Source of the DNA: Limnomonas spitsbergensis
Lineage: Eukaryota; Chlorophyta; Chlorophyceae; Chlamydomonadales
Length of the DNA: 64,000 bases
Direction: 5' to 3'
Assembly: GCA_037349105.1 (NCBI GenBank)
Contig: JAYJMM010000116.1
Location: 2,976,001-3,040,000, forward strand
The first letter of the stretch is position 1. Each line of letters begins with the position of its first letter. Of the stretch, positions 45,379 to 57,289 are shown one piece after another. The notes below the pieces were generated by a model. It was not told the DNA's origin. It saw only the letters and a list, made by a program, of their open reading frames with translations, and made no database searches. The translations under genes and the position numbers were made by a program.

Positions 45379-48300
45379 TTAGTTTCCCTGGGAAGCTATC
45401 CCCTCGAGCGCCTTGACACGCTGCACCAGCAGCTGCATCACATTTGTGATCTTGGCTTGCATCCCCGTGAGCCGCTCGGCAAAGATCTCCTCCATCTCCT
45501 GCAAGCGCTCCATCGTGCTCGTCGTCTGCGACTGGAGCTCCGCCATGCGCGAATGAACCTCCGTCACCCGCTGATCGAGCACCGCTGTTTCCACCGTCCC
45601 GTCCGAATAAGAGGGCGCCGCCGCGGGCGGCGATGTCGTGCCCGGTGACATTGCCTTAAACGAGCTGCTTAAGGATGCGCCCTCCAGCTGCTTGACCCTC
45701 TGCACCAGCAGCTGCAGCACCGGCGTGATCTTGTCGTGCATGTCCTGCAGCCTCGCAACGCCGTCCTCTCGGATCTCCTCAAGCCGCTGCTCCATCAGGA
45801 CAGACTGCTGCTGCCCATCAGCGCCGCTGCCGTCACCGGGCGCCTGATCATCCGCTGATGAGGGAAGGGCGGGCTGAGAGGGCGGGCGGGCCGCTGCCGA
45901 TTTTGCCACGGCTGCGACCGCATCAAGCGCCTCCTTGACCTGACCCTCAATCTCAAACAAGCGGACCGACACACCGCTCAGATCCTCCTCCAGCTGCTTC
46001 AATTTTGGCGGCTCTTCGGAATGATCCGGTAGCTTAGCTGACGCCTGAAGATCAGCGCTAACCTCCTCATACCGTGCCATCTGTGCACTTAGCTGGGCCT
46101 TCACCTCAGCCAGTGCCTCAAGCACAAAGGCCTCATCCACAAACTTCCCTCTGGCCGCCTCACTGCCTCCGGAGGTTGAGCCATTGTTCCCAGAGGTCAC
46201 AGCAGGCTGCGGCGCCGTCTCCGGCGAGGCGCCCGCTGCCCGCTGTGACGCCGCTCCATGCTGCGACGCTGCACCTATTGACCCCGAAACGGCCCCCTCC
46301 AGCGCCTTCACCCGCGTGACAATCAGCTGCAGCAGGTTGCTCATCTTCTCCTGCAGCTCCGAAACCCGGTCGTGCAGCTCGTCTGCCAGGTTGTCAACCT
46401 TGACGGAGAGCGCGCCGTTCTCCGGAGCGGGCACCATGCCCACGGGGTCGCACTCCACATTTGACGGCGGCTCTCCCGCTGCCGCCCGCTCCGGTGCCGA
46501 CCGCTGCTGAGCGGCCCCCTCCACGGGCTCCCATGCAGTAAGACGTGCATCTAGGACTTGCAAGCGGCCCTCTAAAGCCTCCAATTGAGACTTGAGTCCA
46601 GTCAGATCGATGGGGTCTTGCACACCTGCGCTGCCTGTCCTCCTGGCGGCAGCTGAATCCTCCAGGGCCCGGACGCGTTCGGCCAGCTTCTCCACACCTT
46701 CCACTGATGGAGCAACATCGGCTGGCGCCCTGCTAGGCACCTCAGCGTCCAGGTCCCCAGGGGAGGTGGGCCCGGGAGCAGCCCCCTCTGCAGGATCCTG
46801 CCCAGCTGTGGGCGCGGCAAAGGCCTGCGGAAACGGCCTCTTCTCCAGTGCATCCACTCGGGCTAGGAGCTCGTAGACCTCCTCGCTCGTCGGCACTTCG
46901 GTGGAAGCACGAAGGGCCACAGTGGCAGCCTCGGCCGGACGGTCCTCCAACGCTTTCAGCCGGGCAGACAGCTGTTCAATAGCCTGCGCACTCGCCGCGC
47001 CGGCGGCCGCTGGCATGGTGCCTTCAGCCTCTGCCCCAACCTCCACCATTCGTTCTGAGGGAGCAGGCTCAGCCCCTGCCCCAGCCTCGACCTTAACCTG
47101 AACCCCCGTTGCTCCTGATGAGGAAATGGCGGGAGCTTCAGCCTCAGCCCCAGCCCCAGCCTCAGCCCCATTTTCAGCCTCAACTACCGTTGCTCCTGAT
47201 GAGGGATTAGCCCCAGCCTCCGCCTCCGCCTCTGCTTCTCCTGCCGTGGGATTGGCTGGAGTGGCGGTGCTTGGCTCAGCCTTCAATGAGGCCACAGCCT
47301 TCGCAGCTGCCAATGCCTCCTCGATGGCCGCCTGCTGCTGCTCTACTCGAGCCTTCAGGGCCACAACCTCCTCCTGAAGCTTGGCTGTCGCATCATCCAC
47401 GGGCTTCTCAGCAGCACTTGCCGCCTCCAGGGCAGCCAGCCTAGACATGACAGTCTCAGCCTGTGCCGCTGACTGCTTTGCAGTGTCCTCAGCCGCAGCA
47501 CTCAAGCTCTCCACCTGAGAGGGAAGACAAGGGCACCACATGCCAGGACATGAGGACGAGTACATCGCATACCATGACATGAGGAAGAGTATATCGCATA
47601 CCATGACATGAGGAAGAGTGTATCGCATAGTATGACGTGAGGACGAGTGCATCGCATACCAGGACGTGCGAGCGTGCGATCATGGCACAGACAGCTTTAA
47701 GTCAGATGCGTGAGAGGACGAGTGCATACCCTACCAGGACATAAATGCGCGGTCAGACATGACGAGTGCGTCACATGCCAGGACATGAGCGTGCAATCAT
47801 GGCACACGAAACTCAAAGCCAGACGCACGGCCTTGTGCATCATGCGGGCCATCGCATGGCACATGCCAAGTGGAGCGAGAAGGGCATGCGTGCCTGACTG
47901 CCTCGTATGAGCAAGATTATGCGTGCTGTATGGTCCTACTGCACTGCCTCTTGAATCCGCTTGCCATGGAAATAGTTTTGCTCGGTGTCATACCGGTACC
48001 TCTTGGTGCGCCATGCACGTTAAGAGTGGCGGGCAGGGGTTGCATGGGATATAACTGAAATTGATTGTGGATTGTTTCAAACAAATTTGCAGTAACATTC
48101 AATGGCTATATGGTCCTACTGAACTGCCTCTTGAATCTACTGCTGCTGCGCCTCTGCGACAGGTCCCAAGGTGCTTCCCTGAGTAAAAGGAAAAAAGCAC
48201 CATCCGCTGAGCCCTTAGCCCTTCACCCTAAACTGCCCTCACCTGCTTCTCCAGGTCCTCAATGCGCTGCTGCTGCACAGCCACAGACTCCGTCTCTGAC

Positions 48301-51300
48301 TCCTCCTTGGATTGAAGTGTCGCGGTCACCTCAGACAGCTGGGCCTCCAAGTCCGCCCTCAACTCCTCCTGGGCTTCGACTCCAGCTGCTTGCGCTGCCT
48401 GGTAAACCAGGCACAAGCGCAAAGGTGGAGGGTTTAGGGTACAGGTTCAGGGTTTTGTGGCTTTGGACTTCAAGGACTCAGGACTTCAGGTTAAGGGGTT
48501 CAACAGCCATGAGAAAAAGAGTGCAGACAGGGGTGCAAGCAGGGATGCCAGCGACAATGGGCACAAGATTTTTGCATGCACTTGGGGAAGGGAAGATTCT
48601 TGGTCCAAGGGCACAGCGCCTGATACAACGCACACGCTCAGCCATGACTTCCTGCACGTTGATTGGGCGCATGCAGCCCCACCTGCGCTGATGCCGAGAA
48701 CTCCGAGAGGCGCTCCTCCAGCGCGGCCCGCAATGCGTCGATGCGCGCCTCTATCGAAGAGTCGCCCTTGCTGCCTTTTGCCTCCGCCGAGGCAGCCCTC
48801 ATGGCCCCAAAGCCTGCCTCCAGCGCTACCACGCGCCCCGCGATTGCCCTGCTCGACGCCTCCGCGCCCGCATGCACCTCCCCCACGCGAACCTCCCCGG
48901 TTTCTACGCGGCTGTCCAGCTTCATCATGGCGGTCTTCAGTTTCTTTACCCGCTCCACGATCTCTGTCACGCGGGCCTCTGCGTCGGCCACCGCAGAGCC
49001 ACGCGGGCCCCTGCCAGCCTGTTCCGACTTGGTCAGCCGCTGCTCCAGGCGCGTGCTGCTGCCCTCCCGCTGCTCGAGCCGGGTCTCAATGTTGTCCAGA
49101 CGTCTGCATGCAGAGTGCAGCGGTGTCATATAAGAAGAGCCATTGGGGCACACAGGGGTGGTAGGGATGAAAGAGGGGGAGAGGGGAGAATGGAGTGGGA
49201 AAAAGGTGGGAACAGAGCGAGGGGGAAGACTGGAATGCTGGAAGGTGTGGCTGCATTGCTGTGGTGAAGAGCGTGTACATAAATCTCCCCCCTGTTCGCT
49301 CAGCCTGGCCCATTTACAAAACTGGCTTAGGGTGGTAATGTTAACTTTGTAACAGAAACAGAGCTGAGACCTCGCAGGGTCACAGCCTACAGGGTGTGTT
49401 GAGTTGTGAGAGGGCATCGTCACTGCAGGTATATTGAGTTGAGAGGGGACATCATCGCGACCTGCAACCCACCTTGACAGGCTGTCTCCATTGGGTGGTG
49501 CAGCCATCAAGCAGCCGTCGCCCGGGGAGCGGCCTCGGATGAAATCCTCCAGGATCTTGAGCTTGTTCATGATCCGCATGGCAGTGGGAGGCTGCAAAGA
49601 CAGGGTCCAGGGTTCATATTAGCTCATATGCACAACATGACATGTGGGTGTGGGGCTGGGTGTTGCATTCACCCTAGGTATTGCATTCACTGTGCAATTC
49701 ACTGTGTAATTCACTGTGCAATTCCCTGTGCAACCCCTGGGTGTTGCATTCACTGTGGATGGCCCTTCTGGCCAATGCAGCGCCATCAACGGTGGAACAG
49801 CAGGCAGTCCAGCAACTCCTTGGCCGAGTAGATGGGTCAGGTTGTGGCGATGAACGAATACCGAGTACCATAAAGTCTGGGGGGTGGATTGAGGGGGCCT
49901 GCACCTCTGCGGCTCTTGCTTGGAATGTGAACCTTGCTCCGCTTAAAGAAGGGTTTTGCAGTCTCAGCCTGCGAAACGAAGACTCGCTGTCGCAGCCAGG
50001 AGAAAATGGTGTGCATGGTGCACATCGTGACGCGAGGAACCGTCCCAAATCTGCAACGGCCGTTGCATTGAGGCTTGCGCCCAACAGCCGCTCAGCTCTG
50101 CCTTCTGCTCCCTACTTCAGACTTACATCCTGAAGGCTTGCAAGCGATCTGCAGGCAGCACACACCTGACACATCCCACCATGTCCATCTACAACAAACT
50201 TTCAACCGTTCATGCTTTGATGAAGCTCCCTCGAGCACCTGGCCTAGCCACTATCTTTGCAGCTCAGCCATCGTCCAGCTTCAGTTCAGCTGCCAACTGG
50301 CCTCCATGTGGAGGCCTCTTACAAGGCCTGCAGAGCTGCTTGAGACGCCGGCCATGGGCCGGTCCAGGTCTGGTCCCCATCGGGCTTCTCGCAGCCCACG
50401 GAAGGTGACCCCGTATTGCCTTAACGATAAGCCCTGACCCCACATACCTCCAGGTCCACAGACTCGTAATGTGCCTGATCTCCGAATCTCTGCGGTGACC
50501 AGGCCATGGGGGGGGAGATCACCCGCCCGCCCACCGGCCACACGCTGCGCATTGCGATCCCTCGCGGCCCCTGGCTGCTGGCAGGCATGGTCTGTCGGCT
50601 GCTGCCTCCGCGCCGAGCATGGCTGCTGGGTGGGGCTGTGCGTGACAAGCTGTCCATTACTGCCTCAGTCTGCTCACGGACAGGGGGGAGAAAGCAAGCA
50701 TGGGTGGTCAGTCCAGTCAGCAAACAAAGAGTGTAGTCAACCACCAGAAGAACCCAGACCCAAGCAGCTTGCGCCAGCTTTGGGGGCTCTTGGAAAGATG
50801 TCTAGGCTCAGCAGCAATCAGCTGCAGTTTAGATACTTAACAGCCTAGCGTGCTGCCATGCTGCTTGGACCACTTGCCACAGGCAGGTCCGGGATAAGTC
50901 CCAATTGGGCTTTTCGAGAGGGGTACAACACCAAAGGTGGCCTTGCAGCACACACACAAACAACATTTCCTGTGCAAACGCACGGCACAGGAGTCCAGCT
51001 GTCCATCATCCACAAGCTGCCCCAAAGCGTGTTGAATCCACGCCCCATCTCCCCGCTGAATTCAAAGCATCTGTGTTGAGCTTCATGGCACCGTCACCCA
51101 GCCTACATTCTCCAGCTCCATGCCTCCCTAGCTGGTTCCTCCCCCGGGTGTCAAAGCACTCACCTCATTTACCCCTGCACTATCACAGGCCTCACCAGCT
51201 ACCACTATGCACATGCCCTCATGCTCCTAGCCATGCAATGGCTCTCGCCCAACCGACCTTGGCTTCTGCCGCTGACCCTGGTATGGTTGCAAACAGTTTG

Positions 51301-51915
51301 GGCGCGCCGTTGGCACCGATGCTGGGCAGTTTTTCAGCACCATGGTCCTCCCGCTCCTAAGGATGTTCAGGAATAAGAAGCAGAATGTCAGAACATCAAA
51401 CGAGACAGTGGGCAGGCATGAAGGTAGCAGTCGCGTCAGACAGCTGTGGGCAGGTACAGGAAACCCATGAAATACGAGTTGTAATTCAGGGCCTATGAGG
51501 AAGCTGAGAGGCCGTGAGGCGGGTTCAGCCGGAGGCATGCCGGTGGAAAGAGCCATGGGGTCAGTGGCCAGAGCCGGCATGCAGATGACAGATTGAGAGG
51601 GTTCTCTACTTCTCTCACGTGGTGAAGTATGTGATATTCGAATATGCATCTCAATCTGAAAGGGGCAACGTTTGATAGGCTCCCTCAGTGTGGGACACAC
51701 GCAGATACAGGGACAGAACGAACCCTTCACCGATACCCTCGTACACCGTTGTAGAGATGAATACGTGTTCATAATTTGTTTCTGTATCAAACTTACAACT
51801 TTAAGGGATCGTATGCGCACCTTGTGTTGCTTGTTAATGACGGACTGGTTCAGCTTTTCCAGCGAAAAAATCTCCTTAGAATAAGCTAACAGAGACTTGT
51901 CAAATTGGTGGATGT
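45379..51915 (-). CDS. Large Ala/Glu-rich coiled-coil protein, 5' incomplete
   Basis: Seven phase-compatible exons are supported: 51915-51821, 51356-51258, 50669-50448, 49591-49473, 49103-48683, 48398-48243 and 47514-45379 (TAA). They encode about 1,080 residues. The last exon alone holds 711. Most of the protein is predicted coiled coil (AAEDTAKQSAAQAETVMSRL, RLDNIETRLEQREG), separated by Ala/Pro/Glu-rich linkers (EAEAEAEAGA). A motif of the form K-(I/M)-(T/S)-x-(L/V)-(L/M)-QL-(L/I)-V-x-RVK-x-LEG occurs three times in the C-terminal part, the last eight residues from the end, so the tail is built of internal repeats. There is no membrane segment. The first two exons (51915 and 51356) rest on weaker donors. 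It is likely a structural or scaffold protein, possibly ciliary or cytoskeletal; I do not recognise the family. The start codon was not found. Confidence 0.8.
47539..47668 (-). repeat. 29-bp tandem repeat in an intron
   Basis: About four to five units on the plus strand read CATACCATGACATGAGGAAG then AGTATATCG, with small changes. Decayed copies continue to about 47800. It lies in the intron just before the last exon of the coiled-coil gene. Confidence 0.85.
47928..48146 (+). repeat. Pair of 38-bp direct repeats about 180 bp apart
   Basis: TATGGTCCTACTGCACTGCC and TATGGTCCTACTGAACTGCC, both followed by TCTTGAATC, lie at about 47929 and 48109 in the same intron. Confidence 0.7.
48428..48456 (+). 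repeat. Short telomere-like GGGTTTAGGGT stretch
   Basis: GGAGGGTTTAGGGTACAGG followed by TTCAGGGTTTT lies just upstream (minus strand) of the exon starting at 48398. It resembles degenerate TTTAGGG repeats. Confidence 0.5.
49660..49760 (+). repeat. 15-bp tandem ATTCACTGTGCA repeat
   Basis: The words GCATTCACTGTGCA, ATTCACTGTGTA, ATTCACTGTGCA and ATTCCCTGTGCA follow each other, and GTGTTGCATTCACTGTG recurs nearby. It is intronic in the coiled-coil gene. Confidence 0.75.
50275..50410 (+). repeat. Family-S dispersed repeat
   Basis: It contains CAGCTTCAGTTCAGCTGCC, CTGGCCTCCATGTGGAGGCC, GCCGGCCATGGGCCGG and CTGGTCCCCATCGGGC, with the dyad-rich layout of the family. It is intronic in the coiled-coil gene. 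Confidence 0.55.
50850..50935 (+). repeat. Family-S dispersed repeat
   Basis: It contains TGCTGCCATGCTGCTTGG, CCACAGGCAGGTCCGG and AAGTCCCAATTGGGC, ending in ACCAAAGGTGGCC, which matches AAAGGTGGC at the end of the copy near 8700. Confidence 0.6.
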
Positions 51916-53246
51916 CTGCGTTATGGTGGGGGTAAGAGCAAAGTTGCTGCAGCTGCTTCAGACGGCCGCGTTTGTTCCAGAATCCCGTAAAGAGGAGCCA
52001 AACGGCGAAAATCACGGCCCTGTCACTCCATGCTTACCTGGACCTTGTCCATTCTCCATTCTAATTTATTTATGCAGGCTGCATGAACAAGAGCTGGTTG
52101 CCGATACCTCACTGAGTTCGCCTTCAGTGCCTGATACTCTATCGAAGGCAAGCAGTACAGTACCGCCATGCTTTACTCTGCCACCTGCACCTGTCTCATC
52201 CCTCATTGGTTTCTGAAGATGTGGAGGCCTGATGCAATGTAAAGAGTCTTAATGCCTGCACACCTGCTTAAATAGTATCACACTTCCGAGTTCCGAGTGG
52301 TCGGTCTCGCCGCCAAGGCCGTTTTCCTCAATCCACGATATGGAGCTCTCTGATTGTTGTGGACTACTGAACTCCTTTCCCTATCATCTCCTGACCCCAC
52401 CTGGCATGGTGAGGTACCAGAAATCATATACCACTGCCCTGTTTGTGCCGGTGGACCCTCGACAGGCCTTCACTGAGGAAAACACTAGGAAGCAAAACGT
52501 GGTAAAGTCGAACCACAGAGGCAATTGCTGAACCCGGTGCGGATCAAATGGTTTTTTCGTCATGGGGGCTTGTCCACCCTCACAGTGGGGGACTGCCATG
52601 TTGGACCCCAATACCCCACATGCCTTTCTGCGGGGTTGTGCCATGTGGTACCCCAACGACCTTTCCCACGCAGTGGGGCATTGCTATGTTGGGTCCACCT
52701 ACCTTGCTGCACAGTAGTTCAGTACCATGTAGGAACTGTCAGGAGCAAACTTTTGAAGCTTTTGAAATGGCCATCTTGGGTTGCTCATGATTGGCGATTG
52801 AAATGTGAATTATTCAAGGTTTGTGAGCTGCCAGTTGTACTGATTGAGGAACTCTTAATTTCACTATTCCCATGATTCGAATGCTTTGTTTGTAAAGCCG
52901 GCATTAGTTCAGAGGGTTTTCAGGTCTTCGCATTGGAGTCATCTCCCTAGGGCCATGGGTGATATTTTCGATGGAGACCTCCCCCCAGCCCCGGAAGTGA
53001 TCCCCGCAATGGAGCCGTGCCCTGCGCGACTGCAGCTGAAGTGCTTGGCAAGGCAGGCAAGCAAGTACAAGTTGCTGTCTCCACCAGTGTTCCTATGGAG
53101 CTGGCGGAGGAGCTGCGTGTCTGAACAGGACATTTCAGGTCAGCCGCTTAAGTGAGGTACCCTGTGAAATTCTCACTTGCTCAAGATCACTTGCTCACTT
53201 GCCCAACCGAGCAGTAAGCCGCCCGCGGAGCTGGGCCTTTTCTAGC
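51916..53246. other. Likely 5' part of the coiled-coil gene; no exons fixed
   Basis: The first supported exon of the coiled-coil gene needs one leading nucleotide from an upstream exon, so coding should continue here on the minus strand. I could not identify that exon. Three CCCCA..CATGTTGG-like words between 52590 and 52700 form a weak local repeat. Confidence 0.35.
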
Positions 53247-53350
53247 TGGATCCAGAGGTGTGACATCATCGACCGGTCATGAAATGTTTGTATGTCAATG
53301 ACGTAACACCTCTGGGCCCTGCTAAAAATGACTCGTCCGCATGGGTGCCT
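53247..53350. mobile_element. Two opposed retrotransposon tails
   Basis: A plus-strand tail ending ATCCAGAGGTGTGACATCATCG (53247-53271) faces a minus-strand tail starting CAATGACGTAACACCTCTGG (53299-53350), about 27 bp apart. Each shows the family's terminal signature. No clear target-site duplications were found; a (GTAT)n microsatellite follows at 53391-53420. Confidence 0.7.
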
Positions 53351-53657
53351 AATTAAAGGAAGGAATGTGTGGCAAGTATGTATGTTTGGCACGTATGTAT
53401 GTATGTATGTATGTATGTATGGCACGTAACATTGTACCTGACCGGCGATGATGTCATCGTTTCTTGAGGTCTGCTGACACCTCTGCCTTGAGTAAGGATG
53501 GAGGCCAGTCCTTTGAGCATTTTGCATGCTCTCTCTCCCCCCGGTTCCCCCCCCTCCACTGGGATGTGCTTGCTTTTATTTCCAGGGCTGGGCCACCCCT
53601 AGGAGACTGACATCATTGTCGGATGGAGGGCCTGGATGCCATACAAATGAAAGGTAG

Positions 53658-54512
53658 TTGGTGTAGTGAATTGCTAGGTGCCTTGCTGAAGCTGGAGCTG
53701 GGATCAGCCGTCCCCAAACTGCGTCAGACAGCGACCGACCTACAACCGCTACCTGTCACAGAGGTGCTAGCGCTAGTTGATGCAGCATACGAGCTGGCAC
53801 AGCTGGATGCAGCTGGCAGAGGGGACCCCAGAGATCCTGCCACTGAACACAGGTCTGCGGCCGACTACTGCACCTGGTTTCAGTCTACGGCGGGCGCCGC
53901 TGGCGCAGGCCAGGGGCCGCATTAGCCAAAGGGAGTGTGCTTGCGTGCGCAAGTACATAAGGCTGCGGCTCGGCGCCGTCAGCGCGGCTGACACTAGGGG
54001 ACGGTGCAGCAGTGAGCAGCGTGACAGACGGTGCTGCCAGCGATGTTAGGCTAGGGGAAACGGCGAGCATGTGGAAGACACGTTGCATGCATGCTTTCAA
54101 TGCCCCAGCGCGCAGGATAAACTTAGGGAGCAAGGATGGGCAGGTCCTCTGAACGGTGCTAGAGACGTCTTCGAATTGTACTGTGGTAGGCTTGGGTGGG
54201 ATGCCCTGGCTTTTGTGGACGACATTGATATCGTTCCTCCACACCTGTTCCACGAGATTGGGTGGATGAAACCACGGAGGAAACAAGTTCCTCCACCAAC
54301 CAATCAGAATCGTGCTGTTAGGCGTAGACATTTTCAGAGGCTGGACCCTCCTTTATCTTTAATTCTGAGCCTTTTGTCTGTCCCTTCGCTTTATTTCCCA
54401 CCCCCCCCCCCTGCCCCTTTGTGTTCGTTTCGTTCTTTCCTCCCAACTCTTTAGTTAGGCGCCCTCGCTGCTGATCCTTCTTGAGCAGGGCCCAGAGATG
54501 TCACGTCATTGA
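53658..54512 (+). mobile_element. 5'-truncated non-LTR element with degenerate TSD
   Basis: The segment encodes the C-terminal part of the RT protein (LQPLPVTEVLALVDAAYELA, then CCQRC with a stop, and DTLHACFQCPSAQDKLREQG) across frame breaks. Its 3' UTR ends in GGCCCAGAGATGTCACGTCATTG. The flanks ACAAATGAAAGGTAG (53643-53657) and ACAATTAAAGGCAGG (54513-54527) match at 12 of 15 positions, consistent with an old target-site duplication. Confidence 0.85.
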
Positions 54513-54527
54513 CAATTAAAGGCAGGT

Positions 54528-55038
54528 GTTGGCCTTCTATCACAGAACATGGATAAAGCCGAAATTGGTCGATAACGGAAGGAAAATGTGAAAATAACCC
54601 GTCCTAAGCTATACTCTCCCACAGATCAAGGAGCATGGTAAGAACACCACCGGTTGCATTACATTTACGTTGCAGAGAAAGGAAGGCAAAGGAGAGAAAC
54701 ACAAGGTCAAAAGGGTGAGGCACAACATGGCTGAAGCACAACAGCCGTCATAGTACAACGACGAGGACAGGAGAAACAATCACACAGAGGCGCGCATCAA
54801 GGGCAGCAATCAACTGACTTTGAGGATACTAGCAAAAGCAGCATCATCTGAGCAAGCCACCAGCTGTAAATGAATCAATCACACTGTATGGACCTCGCTT
54901 GATAAACTGACAGACACGTAATACTATAAGGATCAGTACAGGACATTCCTGAGGGTCTGACAAGGGTAAAGAATAAATGTACGCAACTTAGCCATTCAAG
55001 AGAGAGAGAGAGAGAGATACACTGAACCTCTGCCTGAC
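54528..55038. other. No gene seen
   Basis: Purine-rich unique sequence with a (GA)8 microsatellite at about 55000-55016. Confidence 0.4.
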
Positions 55039-55047
55039 CTGATCAGT

Positions 55048-55191
55048 CAATGACGTTCCACCTCTGGGCCCTCCTCAAGAAGGCTCGGCCGCGTGGGCGC
55101 CCAGCTGATCAAATCTGAACAGTTTCTCCCATGTAGATGGGAGAAAAGAAGAAACCAAAGAGGAAGAGGAACCAGCCTCAACTGATCAGTG
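55048..55191 (-). mobile_element. 144-bp retrotransposon tail with 9-bp TSD
   Basis: CTGATCAGT flanks the insert exactly at 55039-55047 and 55192-55200. On the minus strand the insert ends in GGCCCAGAGGTGGAACGTCATTG and includes the GGGCGCCCACGCGGCCGAGC block. Confidence 0.85.
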
Positions 55192-55579
55192 AAAGTTAAC
55201 AAAGCAATGACAAACACAGCGCAGAGAGGCCCCAGCCCTATTAGAGAGGAAGCACACCTTTGCTGTGCCCACATTATTCCAGGTTCGCCGAGCAGGCAGT
55301 CTGGATGCTAGTTACGATGATCTGCAAGGAAGGCGATGCCTGTGCAGGCACTGGGCTCACCACTATGGTAATTGTTCAGCTGATGTGGAGATATTTTAAG
55401 CATGCACCTGACCACCTCGAGGGATGGCGGGGATAGCCATCTCCAGGCAGATTGGGACATACTGATGATCTGCCTTGGATGGACAGTGGCCCAAGCAACG
55501 GGGCTTGCAGCATGACACCCTGGCTCAATGGCAGGTTGAAGCTGGAGGGCACTAAGACCTACATTGCCGAGCGCCTGTT

Positions 55580-56060
55580 GGCATGCGTATGAGGAAGAAA
55601 CTTGATCAGCCTCCTTGTATCATATTTTCCGACTTCCCATGCTGTACATCTCAATATATGTACATCAGTATATCTGCCTCGTATCCCTTGCTCCGCTGCA
55701 CGTAATTTGAAAGGGTTGGATGATGCACTTGAGGGGCTGACCTTTATAGCCAAAACATTATCAGCAGCTTTCTTCCTCCTTGATAGCCAATGCCTTCTCA
55801 GCAGCTTCCTTCACAGCTGCACATAATTTGAAAGGGTTGAATGATGCTGATGAGGGGCTGACCTTGACAGCCAATACCTTCTCCTTGGATTCCTACTTCC
55901 TTGATAGCCAATACATTCTCAGCAGCTTTCTTCTTCCTTGATAGCCAGTAACTTCTCAGTAGCTCCCTTCTCAGCTGCAGGTTCCTTGTCAGGGTTGGGT
56001 GATGCTGTTGAGGGGCTGACCTTGACAGCCAAAACAGCCAAAACCTTTTCAGCAGCTTCC
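55580..56060 (-). repeat. Degenerate coding-like repeats, Ala/Lys-rich
   Basis: On the minus strand, units such as AAEKVLAVKVSPSTASPNP, NVLAIKVSPSSASSNPFKL and EKLLAIKEEE recur four or five times with frame breaks. The words TTGATAGCCAA and TCAGCAGCTT mark each unit on the plus strand. It may be a decayed exon array of a Lys/Ala-rich protein. It lies beyond the stop codon of the mTERF-like gene, so it is probably not part of it. Confidence 0.5.
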
Positions 56061-56121
56061 TCCTACATCAGCCTTTGCAACACCAAGCAGGACTGGAGCG
56101 CCGCCCAAGTGGTAGCCCCCC

Positions 56122-57289
56122 TCACAGCTCAGAGTTGATGTTGAAGTTGTGGCTGTGAAGCTCCGCTTGGTAGTTGGTCCGCTTGTTGTTGTAGTAGCGA
56201 TACAAGTAGCCTGCGCAGGTCGAAGCGGGAGGGGGTGAGTTCAGGATACTTCATCATGATTCATTCATGAAGGAAGCAAAATATCCGCAGCATGCATGGG
56301 AAAATCTGTACTCGACACACACACACGTTGTCCCTTTTTCACACCTGGCTGCAACAACCACAATCTCCCCTTCTGCCACGATGCAGCTGAGCAGTTGTCT
56401 GCAACCGCTTACTTTTGCATCCTGGTAGATGGGGAGAGTGTGGCCGCCGCAGCTAGTAGCAAACTGGGGGAGAGATTCATTCCAGGCTTTGCCCTGCATG
56501 GTGCTCTGGCTTTAATTCATAGCAGGCATGGGCGATGTGCAAAGGCCGGTGCCGTCTGACAGCAAGCCTGAGCTTAATCGTGGAGAGGTATACCTATTTT
56601 AGAGTGCGTTCAGGCAGTGTGCAGACACGTGGGCCGCCCAACAGCCAGCCTGGGCTCAAGTGAACCATCCTAACAACACCGTGCTCCCACCACTGATTGA
56701 CCTGAAACATAGAAACACAATACGCCCTGGGGCATGGATTAAGAAATCCATCCCTGCGGCTATAGCACTGGGTAGGATAGACAGACCTCGCTCAAACCGA
56801 CACACTGATGCTCCGACCGTCCACATAGAGCCGCTGCCTGGATGTAGTACGGCACGCCTCTCTCCACAAATCCGCTATGCACAGCATTCAGTAGAAACTT
56901 TGCCAATCCTAATCCCTGGGGATAGAAAAGGAGGGAGCCACCCCTTTGGCCGTCGCAATGGGTGGGCCACCCAGGCCCTGCTCACGACACTCACTGATGC
57001 TCTGACCAGCCACAATCATCATGTTTTGAATCTCCATGGGCAGCTCGTCAATCAGCGTGGCACCTATGGGGGCACCGCCAGAAGAGGGGAGGGGATTCAA
57101 AGGTGGCATTGAGAAGGTACAGGCTATCACGCGCCTCATCATCATGTGGGGATTAATGAGCAGGAGTCTGGACTGCAGTGTCTATTTCAGAGAACACTAG
57201 ACCACCTTGGGAAGGGACCGCCGGGCGGCCAGTTGGGGACTAATTGTGAAAAAGCCTAGACTCCCCGCCTGGGGAGTATGCTCGCAAAA

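Noticed and set aside
45457..47377. Plus-strand open frames at 45.4-47.4 kb
   Set aside because: They are antisense shadows of the 2.1-kb coiled-coil exon, caused by its Ala/Glu-rich codon use.
53643..53657. Treating the ACAAATGAAAGGTAG/ACAATTAAAGGCAGG pair as an exact target-site duplication
   Set aside because: It matches at only 12 of 15 positions; I keep it as a degenerate, probable TSD and do not use it alone to define the element's end.
56254..56499. Minus-strand open frame with a DAKVSGCRQLLSCIVAEG segment as an exon of the mTERF-like gene
   Set aside because: The exon ending at 56995 (phase 1) joins the final exon at 56210 directly in phase, so no exon is needed between. Not excluded, but unsupported.
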